NCBI GenBank assembly: GCA_009917555.1
Contig: QZDX01000008.1
Coordinates: 95,623-159,622 of the forward strand
Source: a bacterium 1XD21-13
GTDB lineage: Bacteria; Bacillota; Clostridia; Lachnospirales; Lachnospiraceae
Direction: 5' to 3'
DNA length: 64,000 bases
This document shows, piece after piece, positions 52,723 to 60,866 of this stretch (position 1 is the first letter of the stretch; each line of letters starts with the position of its first letter). The position numbers and the translations under genes are program-made. A model generated the notes under the pieces. It was not told the origin of the DNA. It saw nothing but the letters and a program-made list of their open reading frames with translations, and did no database searches.

Positions 52723-54408
52723 TCAGCCCGCCTCGGCGGTGTCAGTGGTGTTGATTTCAATGTACTCGGCAATCCGGCGGAACTCGTCCGCAAACTTAAA
52801 GTGAACGCTGATATTGCCGTTTTCGTAAACCTTGATATGGTCTACCAGCTCAATCAGAATTTCGCGGGTCAGCTTTTCGATGTTCTGATATTTTGCAAAA
52901 GCTACCAGCGCGGGATGCTGCTGGTCAACGCCATTTGAGAGCTCTTTCCGTTCAGCCGTCAGCCGGGCCAGCAAATCCGAGAGCCCAGCGGCCTGCCGTT
53001 CATAATCGGCTTTCATTTCCCGGTATTCCTGCTGGGTGATTTCCCCGTCTTTCCAGTCTTGATACAGTGACTGCTTATAGCGGGTGATTTTCGTCAATTC
53101 CTTTTCCTTTGCGGCTATCTGGTCATTAAGGCGGTGGGATTGACTTTTTTTCAGCGGGGCCGCATTGATACGGGTTACTATTTCCGAATAAGAAACGGCG
53201 GTGCTCACTTGATACTGGATAGCGAACAGAACGGCGGCCTCTAAACGGTTGTGCTTGATAGAGTGCATGGTGCAGGCCGTCCGGGAGCGGTTCTTGTAGG
53301 TGGAGCAGGCATAATATACATTTTTCCCGCTCTGGCTCCGGGTGACGGATTTCCCACAGTCCGCACATTTCAGAAAGCCGCTGAACAAATGGAGCTCCCG
53401 GCCCTTTGGGGTTGTCCGGGTATCGCGGAGCAGGAGGGCCTGCACCCGGTCAAAGGTTTCGTGGGTGATGATGGCCTCGTGGGTATCGGGGACGCGTACC
53501 CATTCTTCCTCCGGCACAGCCTCGATCTGGTGTACCTTGTAGCTTTTCACCCGGCGGCGGCCCTGCACCAAGTCCCCTGTATAAATGGGGTTTTTCAGAA
53601 TGTCATTGACAATCTTGTTTCCCCACATGGGATTGTCGGCCACGGCGGGGGAATAGGGCAGGCCCTTTTCTATCCGGTAGGCCGTGGGGCTGGGTATGCC
53701 GTGTTCGTTCAGATAAAGCACTATCGCGTGTTTGGTGGTTCCTTGCAGGCACAGCTCGTAAATCTTCTTGACGATTTCAGCGGCTTCCGGGTCAACGATT
53801 AGCTGGTGCTTGTCTTTGGGGTCTTTTATGTAGCCGTAGGGAGCAAAAGAGCCGATGTACTGGCCGTTGCGCCGCTTATAATCGAAAACCTGCCGGATTT
53901 TCTTTGAGGTCTGATAACAATACTGGTCATTCATCACGTTTGTTATCGGAACGATGATGCTGTTCACGCTATCCGGGTTTAGGTAGCTGTCCACGCCCTC
54001 GGCCAAGCTGATAAAGCGGACGCCCATCTGCACAAAAAGGTTATCAATCAGACTTCCAGCATCGCTATAATTCCGGGCGAAACGGGAAAGGTCTTTCACC
54101 ACAACGCAGTTGATTTTCCCGCTCATTACATCCCCCAAGAGCCGCTGGAAACTTTCGCGCTCCGTATCTGTTCCCGTGTGGCCGTCATCCACATACTCGG
54201 TGTAGCTTTCAAATTCTTCCGCATGGTTGAAGTGAAAATCATTGAGAATGTCGCGCTGGTTTTTCACGCTGTTGCTGTCGTCAAGCCCCCGGTTGATTTT
54301 CTGTAAATCCTCTCGGGAAAGCCGGATGTAGCCGCCCATTTTCCAGAGCCGGGCCGTATAGGTAGGGGTCAAAGTCTGCTGATACCCTCTGTTTTTTGTT
54401 CGTGCCAT
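52723..54408 (-). CDS. Large serine recombinase (TnpX-like integrase)
   Basis: A 561-residue site-specific recombinase. The N-terminal resolvase domain starts GGYIRLSREDLQ; by position, the Ser of IRLSRED (about residue 34) is the catalytic candidate. It also contains VVVKDLSRFARNYSDAGSLID. The recombinase domain follows (APYGYIKDP..., ILKNPIYTGDLVQGRR), then a zinc-ribbon/coiled-coil domain (FLKCADCGKSVTRSQSGKN..YYACSTYKNR..ACTMHSI; long Glu/Lys coiled coil) and a C-terminal tail. It integrates and excises the element via attP/attB. The start ATG has AAGGAGGA about 6 nt upstream. It has normal length and no visible defects, so the element may still move. Confidence 0.93.
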   Translation of the reverse strand: MARTKNRGYQQTLTPTYTARLWKMGGYIRLSREDLQKINRGLDDSNSVKNQRDILNDFHFNHAEEFESYTEYVDDGHTGTDTERESFQRLLGDVMSGKINCVVVKDLSRFARNYSDAGSLIDNLFVQMGVRFISLAEGVDSYLNPDSVNSIIVPITNVMNDQYCYQTSKKIRQVFDYKRRNGQYIGSFAPYGYIKDPKDKHQLIVDPEAAEIVKKIYELCLQGTTKHAIVLYLNEHGIPSPTAYRIEKGLPYSPAVADNPMWGNKIVNDILKNPIYTGDLVQGRRRVKSYKVHQIEAVPEEEWVRVPDTHEAIITHETFDRVQALLLRDTRTTPKGRELHLFSGFLKCADCGKSVTRSQSGKNVYYACSTYKNRSRTACTMHSIKHNRLEAAVLFAIQYQVSTAVSYSEIVTRINAAPLKKSQSHRLNDQIAAKEKELTKITRYKQSLYQDWKDGEITQQEYREMKADYERQAAGLSDLLARLTAERKELSNGVDQQHPALVAFAKYQNIEKLTREILIELVDHIKVYENGNISVHFKFADEFRRIAEYIEINTTDTAEAG

Positions 54409-54483
54409 TGTTCCTCCTTCCCTATCACATTACACTTATATTATACCTCTGCCCGGGGCAATCAACAAGGATGTCGATGCCTC

Positions 54484-54499
54484 GGGACATTTTGTCTCG
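54484..54499. repeat. GGGAC...GTCYC palindrome, copy 1
   Basis: GGGACATTTTGTCTCG, followed by AAG. It lies between the recombinase start and the DUF6870 gene. Confidence 0.6.
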
Positions 54500-54524
54500 A
54501 AGTGGGAGCAGGCCGCAACAGCAG

Positions 54525-54791
54525 TTACAGCCCGCTCTTTTGCCGGATAAGAAAGGCGGTCAACGTCTCCTGGAGGGAGGGGCCGCCCTCGGCAAATTCG
54601 ATTTTCACGCCCACGCCGCCCACGCTAAAGCAGTAGGGATTGACGGCCCGTTTTACGAACCGGGCCAGCCGCTCCTCCCGGGGGAGGGTGCGGTCAAAGG
54701 CCATACCGCTCACGTCAGCCAGCGCATCCGCGCTCACCGCGCCGATATTTACGCTTTTCATTTGTTCCAGCTCTTGTGTGGTCAGTTTCAC
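54525..54791 (-). CDS. DUF6870-family protein
   Basis: An 88-residue soluble protein: LTTQELEQMKSVNIGAVSADALADVSGMAFDRTLPREERLARFVKRAVNPYCFSVGGVGVKIEFAEGG-type sequence with the NPYCF motif conserved in DUF6870 proteins, which are common passengers of Clostridial mobile elements. The start is GTG at 54791, supported by AAAGGAGG 8 nt upstream (54800-54807 on the plus strand). The function is unknown; the size and conserved context suggest a regulatory or accessory element protein. Confidence 0.75.
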   Translation of the reverse strand: MKLTTQELEQMKSVNIGAVSADALADVSGMAFDRTLPREERLARFVKRAVNPYCFSVGGVGVKIEFAEGGPSLQETLTAFLIRQKSGL

Positions 54792-54807
54792 GGTAAAACC
54801 TCCTTTG

Positions 54808-55216
54808 CGTTTTGGGTTGGTGGGGAAACGCGAAAGGACAGCACCGCGAAAGTGCTGCCCTTTGGCCTGTCCTTATCTTGGGACAATTTGTCTCGAACTT
54901 GTTTGAAATGGAAACGCCGGGCCCGTATGTTTGGCCCGTCAAAAGACAGCAGGTAGCGGCCCGGTGTTCCCTTGTTTTGTGCGGCGGCCCCAAGTGGCAA
55001 GCGGCCAGCTTGTCCCTCGCGGATCGTGGCCGTGGGGCTGGCAGGCTCCCCACGCGCGACGGTGGTGTTGGTCGCTCGTCCTCCCGTGGGAGAAGTCACA
55101 GCGCACCCGCCGCCCGGCTCCCCGTGTTCACCCGGGGCCGCCCGCTATTCAGTTGTGGAGAAGAAAAAACTTCCTCTCATATACCACCAGAAAAATGGAG
55201 CAAATGGAGACGGCAA
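54808..55216. other. Gene-free GC-rich stretch inside the element
   Basis: Open frames here are shadows of GC-rich sequence. A short inverted repeat (AGCACCGCG/CGCGAAAGTGCT area, ~54840-54858), the second GGGAC palindrome and a GCGGGCGGCC-type run near 55100-55150 are the only structures I see. The old 3' part of the sigma-like gene may have been deleted into this region. Confidence 0.45.
54878..54898. repeat. GGGAC...GTCYC palindrome, copy 2
   Basis: TTGGGACAATTTGTCTCGAA, near-identical to copy 1 and in the same orientation. Confidence 0.6.
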
Positions 55217-55355
55217 TCACGGATTTTTTCTCAAATATTTTTTCATCTGTGCGATGCCGCTGAGAACGGAGCGCCTCGGCCACATCGTCAGAAACTTCCA
55301 TATATTCATCCTGGGTGTACCAGTAGTAAAAGTCGCGCAAATTGATGATAGTCAT
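55217..55355 (-). pseudogene. Sigma-70-like element gene reduced by an internal deletion
   Basis: The minus strand starts MTIINLRDFYYWYTQDEYMEVSDDVAEALRS, the usual N-terminus of small sigma-like regulators of Clostridial conjugative elements. Right after ALRS the next frame reads SGIAQMKKYLRKNP-stop (TGA at 55217-55219), the usual C-terminal end of the same family. The whole middle (about 100 or more codons) is missing and the junction is out of frame, so the start frame runs on into unrelated sequence (SIFLVVYERKFF). The remnant lies where the regulator gene normally sits. Confidence 0.75.
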
Positions 55356-55849
55356 TGTATGTACCTCCATATCGTTTTTGTGGTTGGGTTTCCGGGAAAC
55401 GATATGGAGGGCAGCGGGGAACGACACCCGGGGGAGCCGCCCCGCACCTTGGGACTGTTTGTCCCAAAGTGGAGCCGACAAGAAACGACAACGCCCACAC
55501 AGCGTTGTACTGTGCGGGCGCATGAAATGACGCAGTTCTTTATGTACTTACAAATTTCGCGTTGTTGGCCAGAGTAACCCGGTGGAGGGGCTAAACTTTT
55601 TTTGACGAATTAACTTGAGTGCAGATAAAAAAGGACACAACGATACCTCCCGGATACCGCCGTGTCCTTAAAAGTGGGCAACTTTAATACACCCTCCGTA
55701 TTCTAATTTTTCAAAAGAAAACGGCGGCTTGAAATTTGTTATTTCAAAACCGCCGTCAGGCTCTTATTTTTGTTTAGGGCGCACTAATTTTCAGCCGCCA
55801 AAACAACGGTTTTTTTATTATGCCGTGTTTGACTGGATGAAAAAATATG
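55356..55849. other. Gene-free stretch with stem-loops between the sigma remnant and blaR1
   Basis: No gene is supported. AAGGACAC (55631-55638) pairs with GTGTCCTT (55662-55669), next to a run of A/T that would give a minus-strand terminator. ACGGCGG (55721-55727) pairs with CCGCCGT (55750-55756), with an inner TTGAAAT/ATTTCAA stem, close after the 3' end of blaR1. A third GGGAC palindrome is at 55448-55469. Confidence 0.6.
55448..55469. repeat. GGGAC...GTCCC palindrome, copy 3
   Basis: CTTGGGACTGTTTGTCCCAAAG, a near-perfect palindrome written here as CTTGGGAC-N6-GTCCCAAAG. Confidence 0.6.
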
Positions 55850-57142
55850 TTAATCTTCCCAAAACACCTTGCCCTCATCAATCAGTTCAAGGATTTGAGC
55901 CCATTCTTCTGAGGTATGTTTGCGTTCATCGTCATGACGAACGGAAATCAAAGTAGTATTTGCGATACTAACAGGGGCGCTCGAATCTTCTTGTTCTTCT
56001 CCATGCTCATAATTGAGTGCACCATCAGTATCCATATACTTTTCAGGAATTGTAGTTTTATCGCTATCCTGATTGCCGGTTACGCTGGGCGGCACGGCAT
56101 TGATATTTTCAAGCGCAAGTGCTGCATCGTCATGGTTTGCAGCAGCCTGCTCAGAGGGAATGTTACTCGTATCGCCATTAGCCATAGCAACGGCGGAAGT
56201 TGCAAAAGCAGTAGTCACGCCAAATACTAAGAAAAGGGCGAGGACGAGCGAGAAAACAGATGTCTTTTTCATTTTCATAATTGCAGTTATCCTTTCTTCA
56301 ATCGCATTTTTGTTGAAATTGTTGCACAGAGGAGTCAAGCCGCTCCGTGTTTCCTCCATGCTGATTAGTGACCTCGCATATGCCGCCTTTGTGTTTTCTC
56401 CGAAAAGCCGGACAACCGCCTCGTCACAGGACAGCTCAATATCCCGGTTTGCAAGGACATACATAGCCCAGACCAAAGGATTAAACCAATGCACACACAG
56501 CCCAGTAATCAGCACTAATTTTGTGATGCTGTCAAATCGCCGGATATGCACATATTCATGTGCAAAAACATATTGCAGCGCCTTTGTATTTTCCCAGTCG
56601 GTGGAAGTTGGCGTCAAAATCACCGGGCGAAGTACGCCATAAGTGAGCGGAACCGAGAACCGGCTGGACTGCCGAATAGAAATTTCTCGTTTTAGCTGAT
56701 GGGAACTTAACCACCCCTTGATGAAGTCATTATCTACGGGCAGGGATGTCTGGAACTCTTGACGGCACTTCCAGTATGCTATGGCAAATACCAAGGCGCA
56801 GACCAGCGCACCAATCCCCCAAATAATTGTCCATACAGAAATAGGGCTTGCAGTATTTGAAATACCGCCGGGCATAGTAGCCATCTGCCCGCTTATTTCG
56901 GGTGGTAGCACCTCAAAGGCTTGTTGGACTTTTGCCGGGGCTGTCATGGGGATGTGATTTCCTATCAGCGAATATACGCTGAACACAGAGGGTAGGGAAA
57001 ACGGGAGCAGTAGCCGCATAACCGCTATGCCCCAAAGTGCCAAAAAAGTCTTTTTGGGCAAGAAGGTGATTGCTAAGGCGCGTATGACGATAATCGCTAA
57101 GATCATCACAGCCCCCGCAAAGATCATTTGCAACAGACTCAT
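55850..57142 (-). CDS. BlaR1/MecR1-like M56 metallopeptidase sensor without penicillin-binding domain
   Basis: A 430-residue membrane protein: four TM segments (first at about 5-25; VWTIIWGIGALVCALVFAIAYW at about 113-133), and the zinc-protease motif FAHEYVHIRRFD (HExxH) with the downstream ELSCDEAV metal ligand. A later TM (TSVFSLVLALFLVFGVTTAFA) is followed by only about 110 extracytoplasmic residues, rich in Asn/Asp/Thr and ending EEWAQILELIDEGKVFWED. Classical BlaR1 has a C-terminal beta-lactam-binding domain (SxxK, KTG), absent here, so the inducing signal is unknown. The start is ATG 57142 with GAGGTGG upstream. Downstream of and coupled to the BlaI gene. Confidence 0.85.
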   Translation of the reverse strand: MSLLQMIFAGAVMILAIIVIRALAITFLPKKTFLALWGIAVMRLLLPFSLPSVFSVYSLIGNHIPMTAPAKVQQAFEVLPPEISGQMATMPGGISNTASPISVWTIIWGIGALVCALVFAIAYWKCRQEFQTSLPVDNDFIKGWLSSHQLKREISIRQSSRFSVPLTYGVLRPVILTPTSTDWENTKALQYVFAHEYVHIRRFDSITKLVLITGLCVHWFNPLVWAMYVLANRDIELSCDEAVVRLFGENTKAAYARSLISMEETRSGLTPLCNNFNKNAIEERITAIMKMKKTSVFSLVLALFLVFGVTTAFATSAVAMANGDTSNIPSEQAAANHDDAALALENINAVPPSVTGNQDSDKTTIPEKYMDTDGALNYEHGEEQEDSSAPVSIANTTLISVRHDDERKHTSEEWAQILELIDEGKVFWED

Positions 57143-57152
57143 TTGCACCACC

Positions 57153-57512
57153 TCACTCCAAGTCACCGACAATCTGTTTCAGCTTTTCAATCTGTGCGGC
57201 GCTTAACTTCTTCCGCCCCAGCAGAGCCGCAAAGAGCTTGTCGGCAGAGCCGTCATATATCTTGTTAATCAGCTCATTTGTTTCCGCCTCCTGCACATCC
57301 TCTTTCGGCACAAGCGCATGACACATGAAACCAGGATCGGAACGTTCAATCGCACCTTTTTTTATACAACGCTTGATTAGTGTATAGGTCGTATTCACGT
57401 TCCAGCCAAACTCTTCGGTCAGCAGTTTGGCGATATGTTTCGCCGGAACATCGCCATCACGCCAAAGGACGGCCATCACTTTCAGCTCTGAGTCGAATAG
57501 TTTGATGTCCAT
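57153..57512 (-). CDS. BlaI/MecI/CopY-family repressor
   Basis: A 119-residue winged-helix repressor: KLFDSELKVMAVLWRDGDVPAKHIAKLLTEEFGWNVNTTYTLIKRCIKKGAIERSDPGFMCHALVPKEDVQEAE... The VNTTYTLIKRCIKKG recognition helix is typical. The C-terminal half is the dimerisation and cleavage region. In BlaRI systems the M56 sensor triggers cleavage of the repressor. No beta-lactamase or PBP2a gene is next to the pair; its target may be the operon itself or genes elsewhere. The start ATG has AAAGGAGGTGC 8 nt upstream. A promoter and operator lie directly upstream. Confidence 0.92.
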   Translation of the reverse strand: MDIKLFDSELKVMAVLWRDGDVPAKHIAKLLTEEFGWNVNTTYTLIKRCIKKGAIERSDPGFMCHALVPKEDVQEAETNELINKIYDGSADKLFAALLGRKKLSAAQIEKLKQIVGDLE

Positions 57513-57534
57513 TAAATAGCACCTCCTTTTTCAA

Positions 57535-57587
57535 GACTGTAGTAGTAGCTACGTCTATATACTACCACAGTCTTAATTGTCTGTCAA
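57535..57587 (-). promoter_or_regulatory. Promoter and operator of the blaI-blaR1 operon
   Basis: On the minus strand TTGACA (57582-57587), a 17-nt spacer and TAGTAT (57559-57564) form a strong promoter. Overlapping it, GACTGTAGTAGTA (57535-57547) and TACTACCACAGTC (57560-57572) form an inverted repeat with the TACTAC/GTAGTA half-sites of BlaI/MecI operators; a further TACTAC half-site is near 57589. Confidence 0.8.
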
Positions 57588-57627
57588 TACTACTTCGGTC
57601 TTGTTTAATGTTTTTTCTTTACGGAAA

Positions 57628-57758
57628 AGTCGGAGGGCAAGAATGAGCGCCGGAAACATATTGACCGCTTATTAAACGGCATGGATGAAAAGGAGCTAAT
57701 CATTATCGAGGGAGCCGCAGAGGGTATCAGAAAAGCCAGGGAAACGGAGGGAACGTAA
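57628..57758 (+). pseudogene. C-terminal fragment of an element-encoded small protein
   Basis: An open frame without a start encodes EKSEGKNERRKHIDRLLNGMDEKELIIIEGAAEGIRKARETEGT and then stops (TAA 57756-57758). The DEKELIIIEGAAEGIRKARE pattern is helical and looks like the tail of small regulators found on Clostridial elements. The 5' part was replaced by the blaI promoter region, so BlaRI was probably inserted into this gene's place. Confidence 0.5.
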
Positions 57759-57807
57759 GAAAACGCGACCTCCGTTTTTTCGCGCCATGTATAGGGAGCG
57801 CACAAAC

Positions 57808-57892
57808 GGCAAGCAATTCGGGTGTGGCCACACTCCGAAATTTTTGCTGGGCCGCAGGCCCGCAAAAATGCTTGTTGGGGAGCCTCCCCAAA
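57808..57892. other. Candidate origin of transfer (oriT)
   Basis: It contains GGCAAGCAAT (57808-57817), the 12-bp palindrome GTGTGGCCACAC (57822-57833), an inverted repeat ATTTTTGC-t-GGGCC / GGCCC-GCAAAAAT (57840-57869), and GCTTGTTGGGGA (57870-57881) followed by TCCCC. Dense inverted repeats just upstream of mobilization genes are typical for oriT. The GGCAAGCAAT and GCTTGTTGGGGA words recur, inverted, behind the relaxase gene (60867-60933). Confidence 0.5.
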
Positions 57893-57897
57893 CCCGG

Positions 57898-57924
57898 CTC
57901 TTTGGGACAAAATGTCCCAAAGAG
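57898..57924. repeat. GGGAC...GTCCC palindrome, copy 4 (perfect)
   Basis: CTCTTTGGGACA (57898-57909) mirrors TGTCCCAAAGAG at 57913-57924 around AAA, making the most perfect of the four copies, placed next to the candidate oriT. Confidence 0.75.
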
Positions 57925-58066
57925 GTTGGCTGCGTCACCGCCGCTATCGCGTCTGTTCCTTATTGAGAGAAAGCGCAGCTTTTATGAAAAAGACAGCAAG
58001 ATTTTTGGGGCATTTGTTTTTTTGTGATTGCGTGGTATAATGTCCATAGGCAAGGAGGGAGCAAAA

Positions 58067-59086
58067 TTGAATCACGATTTGCAAATCAATCAAAATGCGG
58101 AACAGACCTATCATTCTATCCGCAATTCGATTGTTTCCGCGCAACACCGTTTAAGCGCGGCGGTAAATTCCACAATGGTAATCACCTACTGGGAAATAGG
58201 AGAACAAATCTATAAAGCGTGTGGAGAAAATGACCGGGCCGAGTATGGAAAAAAACTTCTGGATTATTTATCTGAACAGCTGACTGTTGAGTTTGGAAAG
58301 GGTTTTACCGTCCGTAATCTTCGGGCAATGCGCCAGTTTTATTGCTTGTTTCCGATTCGGCACACACTGTGTGCCGAATTGAGCTGGTCCCATTATCGGC
58401 TTTTAATGCGTGTCCAGGATGAACAGGCAAGGACTTTTTATGCAGAAGAATGTGCAAAATCTGCGTGGAGTGTCCGGCAGCTGGAACGGCAGATTAACAC
58501 CATGTACTACCAGCGCATTTTAGCAAGTCAGGATAAATCGCTTGTGGCAAAAGAAATCCAGACTACCGAGCCAAAACCGGAATATGAAAAAATAATCAAG
58601 GACCCTTATGTAATGGAATTTTTGCAGATCCAGCCGGACACTCATGTGTATGAGGGCGAACTGGAGCAAGCCCTGATCGACCATCTTCAGCACTTCCTTT
58701 TAGAGCTTGGACGCGGCTTTTCATTTGTGGCGCGCCAAAAACGGTTTACACTGGATGGGCAGGACTTTTTCATCGACCTGGTTTTTTATAATTATATTCT
58801 GAAATGCTTTGTCCTCATAGATTTGAAAATGGGCAAGCTGACCCATCAGGATTTGGGCCAGATGCAGATGTATGTGAATTATTACACTCGTGAGATGATG
58901 AATGACGGTGATACGCCACCGATTGGCATTGTCCTTTGCGCGGACAAAGGAGATTCCATTGTAAAATACACGCTGCCGGAAGATAACCGCCAGATATTCG
59001 CGTCGAAGTATTTTACTTATCTGCCATCCGAAGAAGAACTGAAACGGGAGCTGAACTTGGACAGCTTTTATAAGATGGAAGAATAA
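58067..59086 (+). CDS. PDDEXK-nuclease protein (DUF1016/YhcG family)
   Basis: A 339-residue protein with the DUF1016 N-terminal domain (IRNSIVSAQHRLSAAVNSTMVITYWEIGEQI...; FTVRNLRAMRQFYCLFP, LSWSHYRLLMRVQD) and the C-terminal PD-(D/E)xK-like nuclease domain (LGRGFSFVARQKRFTLDGQDFFIDLVFYNYILKCFVLIDLKMGKLTHQDLGQMQMYVNYY) with the D..(F)IDLVFY..LIDLK catalytic pattern. Members are common on mobile elements and are suspected of roles in DNA defence or recombination. The start is TTG 58067, with AAGGAGGGA about 7 nt upstream; the ATG at 58040 overlaps a TATAAT promoter box and cannot be used. It lies 2 bp before the zinc-ribbon gene. Confidence 0.87.
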   Translation: MNHDLQINQNAEQTYHSIRNSIVSAQHRLSAAVNSTMVITYWEIGEQIYKACGENDRAEYGKKLLDYLSEQLTVEFGKGFTVRNLRAMRQFYCLFPIRHTLCAELSWSHYRLLMRVQDEQARTFYAEECAKSAWSVRQLERQINTMYYQRILASQDKSLVAKEIQTTEPKPEYEKIIKDPYVMEFLQIQPDTHVYEGELEQALIDHLQHFLLELGRGFSFVARQKRFTLDGQDFFIDLVFYNYILKCFVLIDLKMGKLTHQDLGQMQMYVNYYTREMMNDGDTPPIGIVLCADKGDSIVKYTLPEDNRQIFASKYFTYLPSEEELKRELNLDSFYKMEE

Positions 59087-59088
59087 AT

Positions 59089-59298
59089 ATGGGAACCAGT
59101 AATAAAGTCTGCCCCGTCTGCGGCAGAAAAATGAAACAGCAGTTTATCGGCTTACAGCATTGTAAATGCGGGATGAGCTGGAAAAAGGACATCGGATTTT
59201 TTGAGCGCACCAGCGATATGATTTTTGCGTTAGAACGCCGGACCATTGGAAAAAAGGTCAGACAGATTCCGGTCATCCGATACAAAAATGGTGAATAA
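59089..59298 (+). CDS. Small zinc-ribbon protein
   Basis: A 69-residue protein with CPVCGRKMK at residues 8-16 and HCKCGMSW at 27-34, giving a four-cysteine zinc ribbon. A basic C-terminal half (ALERRTIGKKVRQIPVIRYKNGE) follows. It sits 2 bp after the nuclease gene and 56 bp before the relaxase gene, so it may be a DNA-binding accessory factor of mobilization. The family is not known to me. Confidence 0.75.
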   Translation: MGTSNKVCPVCGRKMKQQFIGLQHCKCGMSWKKDIGFFERTSDMIFALERRTIGKKVRQIPVIRYKNGE

Positions 59299-59354
59299 AA
59301 GAAACAAGCGGTCTGCATATGCAGGCCGTTTTGTTATGAAGGGAGGATTCCATC

Positions 59355-60773
59355 ATGGCAACCACACGCATCATGCCGCTGCACATTGGCAAAGGCCGCA
59401 CCGAAAGTCAGGCGGTCAGTGACATTATCGACTATGTATCCAACCCGCAAAAGACAGATAACGGCAGGCTCGTCACCGGCTTTGCGTGTGACAGCCGGGT
59501 AGCCGATGCCGAGTTTCTGCTGTCAAAACGGGAGTACATTTCCACCACTGGACGTGTACGCGGTGCGGACGATGTACTTGCCTACCATGTCCGGCAGTCC
59601 TTTGTCCCCGGCGAGATTACCCCGGAAGAAGCCAACCGGCTGGGCGTGGAGTTTGCAAAGCGGTTCACCAAGGGCAATCATGCCTTTGTGGTCTGCACCC
59701 ATATCGACAAATCCCATATCCATAACCACATCATCTGGAACGCGGTCAATGTGAACTGCGACCGGAAATTCCGAAACTTTTGGGGCAGCACCCGCGCGGT
59801 CCGGCGGCTGAATGATACCATCTGCGTTGAGAATGGCTATTCCATTGTAGAGGACCCAAAACCGCATGGAAAAAGCTACAACAAATGGCTGGGGGATCAG
59901 GCGAAGCCCTCTCACCGGGAACAGCTCCGCGTGATGATTGACCAGGCATTAGAACAGAAACCGGCAGACTTTGACGGGCTGTTAAAGCTGCTTGCGGAAA
60001 TGGGTTGTGAGGTGTCACGCCGGGGACAGGCAATCCGGCTCAAAGCCCCCGGCTGGAAGAATGTTGCCCGCATGGATGAAAAGCTGGGACAAGGGTACAG
60101 CGAAGATGAAATACGGGCGGTCCTTGCCGGAGAAAAGCAGCATACGCCCCGCAGAAAAGACGCGGTTTCAACTCCCACTCCCAAGGTCAATCTTCTGGTG
60201 GATATTCAGGCAAAATTGCAGGCCGGAAAAGGCGCTGGCTACGCGCGCTGGGCAAAGGTATTCAATCTGAAACAGATGGCGCAGACAATGAACTATCTCA
60301 CCGAGCATGGCCTGCTGGAATACGCAGTCTTGGAAGAAAAAGCGGCTGCTGCTACCACCCGCCACAATGAGCTGTCGGCACAGATCAAGGCGGCGGAAAC
60401 TCGCATGGCGGAGATAGCCGTACTGCGGACCCACATCATCAATTATGTGAAAACCCGCGAGGTCTATGCGGCCTACCGCAAGGCGGGATATTCCAAGAAA
60501 TTTTTAGCGGAACATGAAGCGGATATTCTGCTCCACAAGGTGGCAAAACAGGCATTTGACGATTTGGGTATCAAGAAGCTGCCCACCGTCAAGAGTTTGC
60601 AGGCCGAGTACGCAACATTGTTGGAAGGAAAGAAAAAAGACTATGCCGAGTACCGGCGTTCCCGCGAGGAAATGCGGGAACTGCTGGCCGCGAAAGCCAA
60701 CGTGGACCGGCTGATGGGATATGGGGAGGAACGCCAGAATGATCGGGAAAAGGAACAGGGGCAGGACCGCTGA
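59355..60773 (+). CDS. MOB-type relaxase (MobA/VirD2-like)
   Basis: A 472-residue nicking enzyme for conjugative mobilization. The N-terminal relaxase domain has the metal-binding three-His motif HIDKSHIHNHIIWNAVN (about residues 115-131). Catalytic-Tyr candidates lie near the N-terminus (DIIDYVSNP; Tyr27). The middle contains a MobA-like domain (EMGCEVSRRGQAIRLKAPGWKNVARMDEKLGQGY) and the C-terminus is a long Lys/Glu coiled coil. It would nick at an oriT, and the candidate sequence at 57808-57892 is on the same side. The start ATG has GAAGGGAGG about 9 nt upstream. No coupling protein follows, so transfer needs a helper. Confidence 0.9.
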   Translation: MATTRIMPLHIGKGRTESQAVSDIIDYVSNPQKTDNGRLVTGFACDSRVADAEFLLSKREYISTTGRVRGADDVLAYHVRQSFVPGEITPEEANRLGVEFAKRFTKGNHAFVVCTHIDKSHIHNHIIWNAVNVNCDRKFRNFWGSTRAVRRLNDTICVENGYSIVEDPKPHGKSYNKWLGDQAKPSHREQLRVMIDQALEQKPADFDGLLKLLAEMGCEVSRRGQAIRLKAPGWKNVARMDEKLGQGYSEDEIRAVLAGEKQHTPRRKDAVSTPTPKVNLLVDIQAKLQAGKGAGYARWAKVFNLKQMAQTMNYLTEHGLLEYAVLEEKAAAATTRHNELSAQIKAAETRMAEIAVLRTHIINYVKTREVYAAYRKAGYSKKFLAEHEADILLHKVAKQAFDDLGIKKLPTVKSLQAEYATLLEGKKKDYAEYRRSREEMRELLAAKANVDRLMGYGEERQNDREKEQGQDR

Positions 60774-60866
60774 CGCGCCCGTTTTTTCGTATTTTCTCAC
60801 CGCCGCAGGCAAGTGAAAAGCGTTCCGCAGGAACGCGCAGCCACAGAATGAAATTCTGTGTTCAAA

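Noticed and set aside
54812..55577. Several overlapping plus-strand frames (110-200 codons) in the element
   Set aside because: They are GC-rich shadow frames, antisense to the sigma remnant and to the DUF6870 leader, with biased Pro/Arg/Ser content and no start signals.
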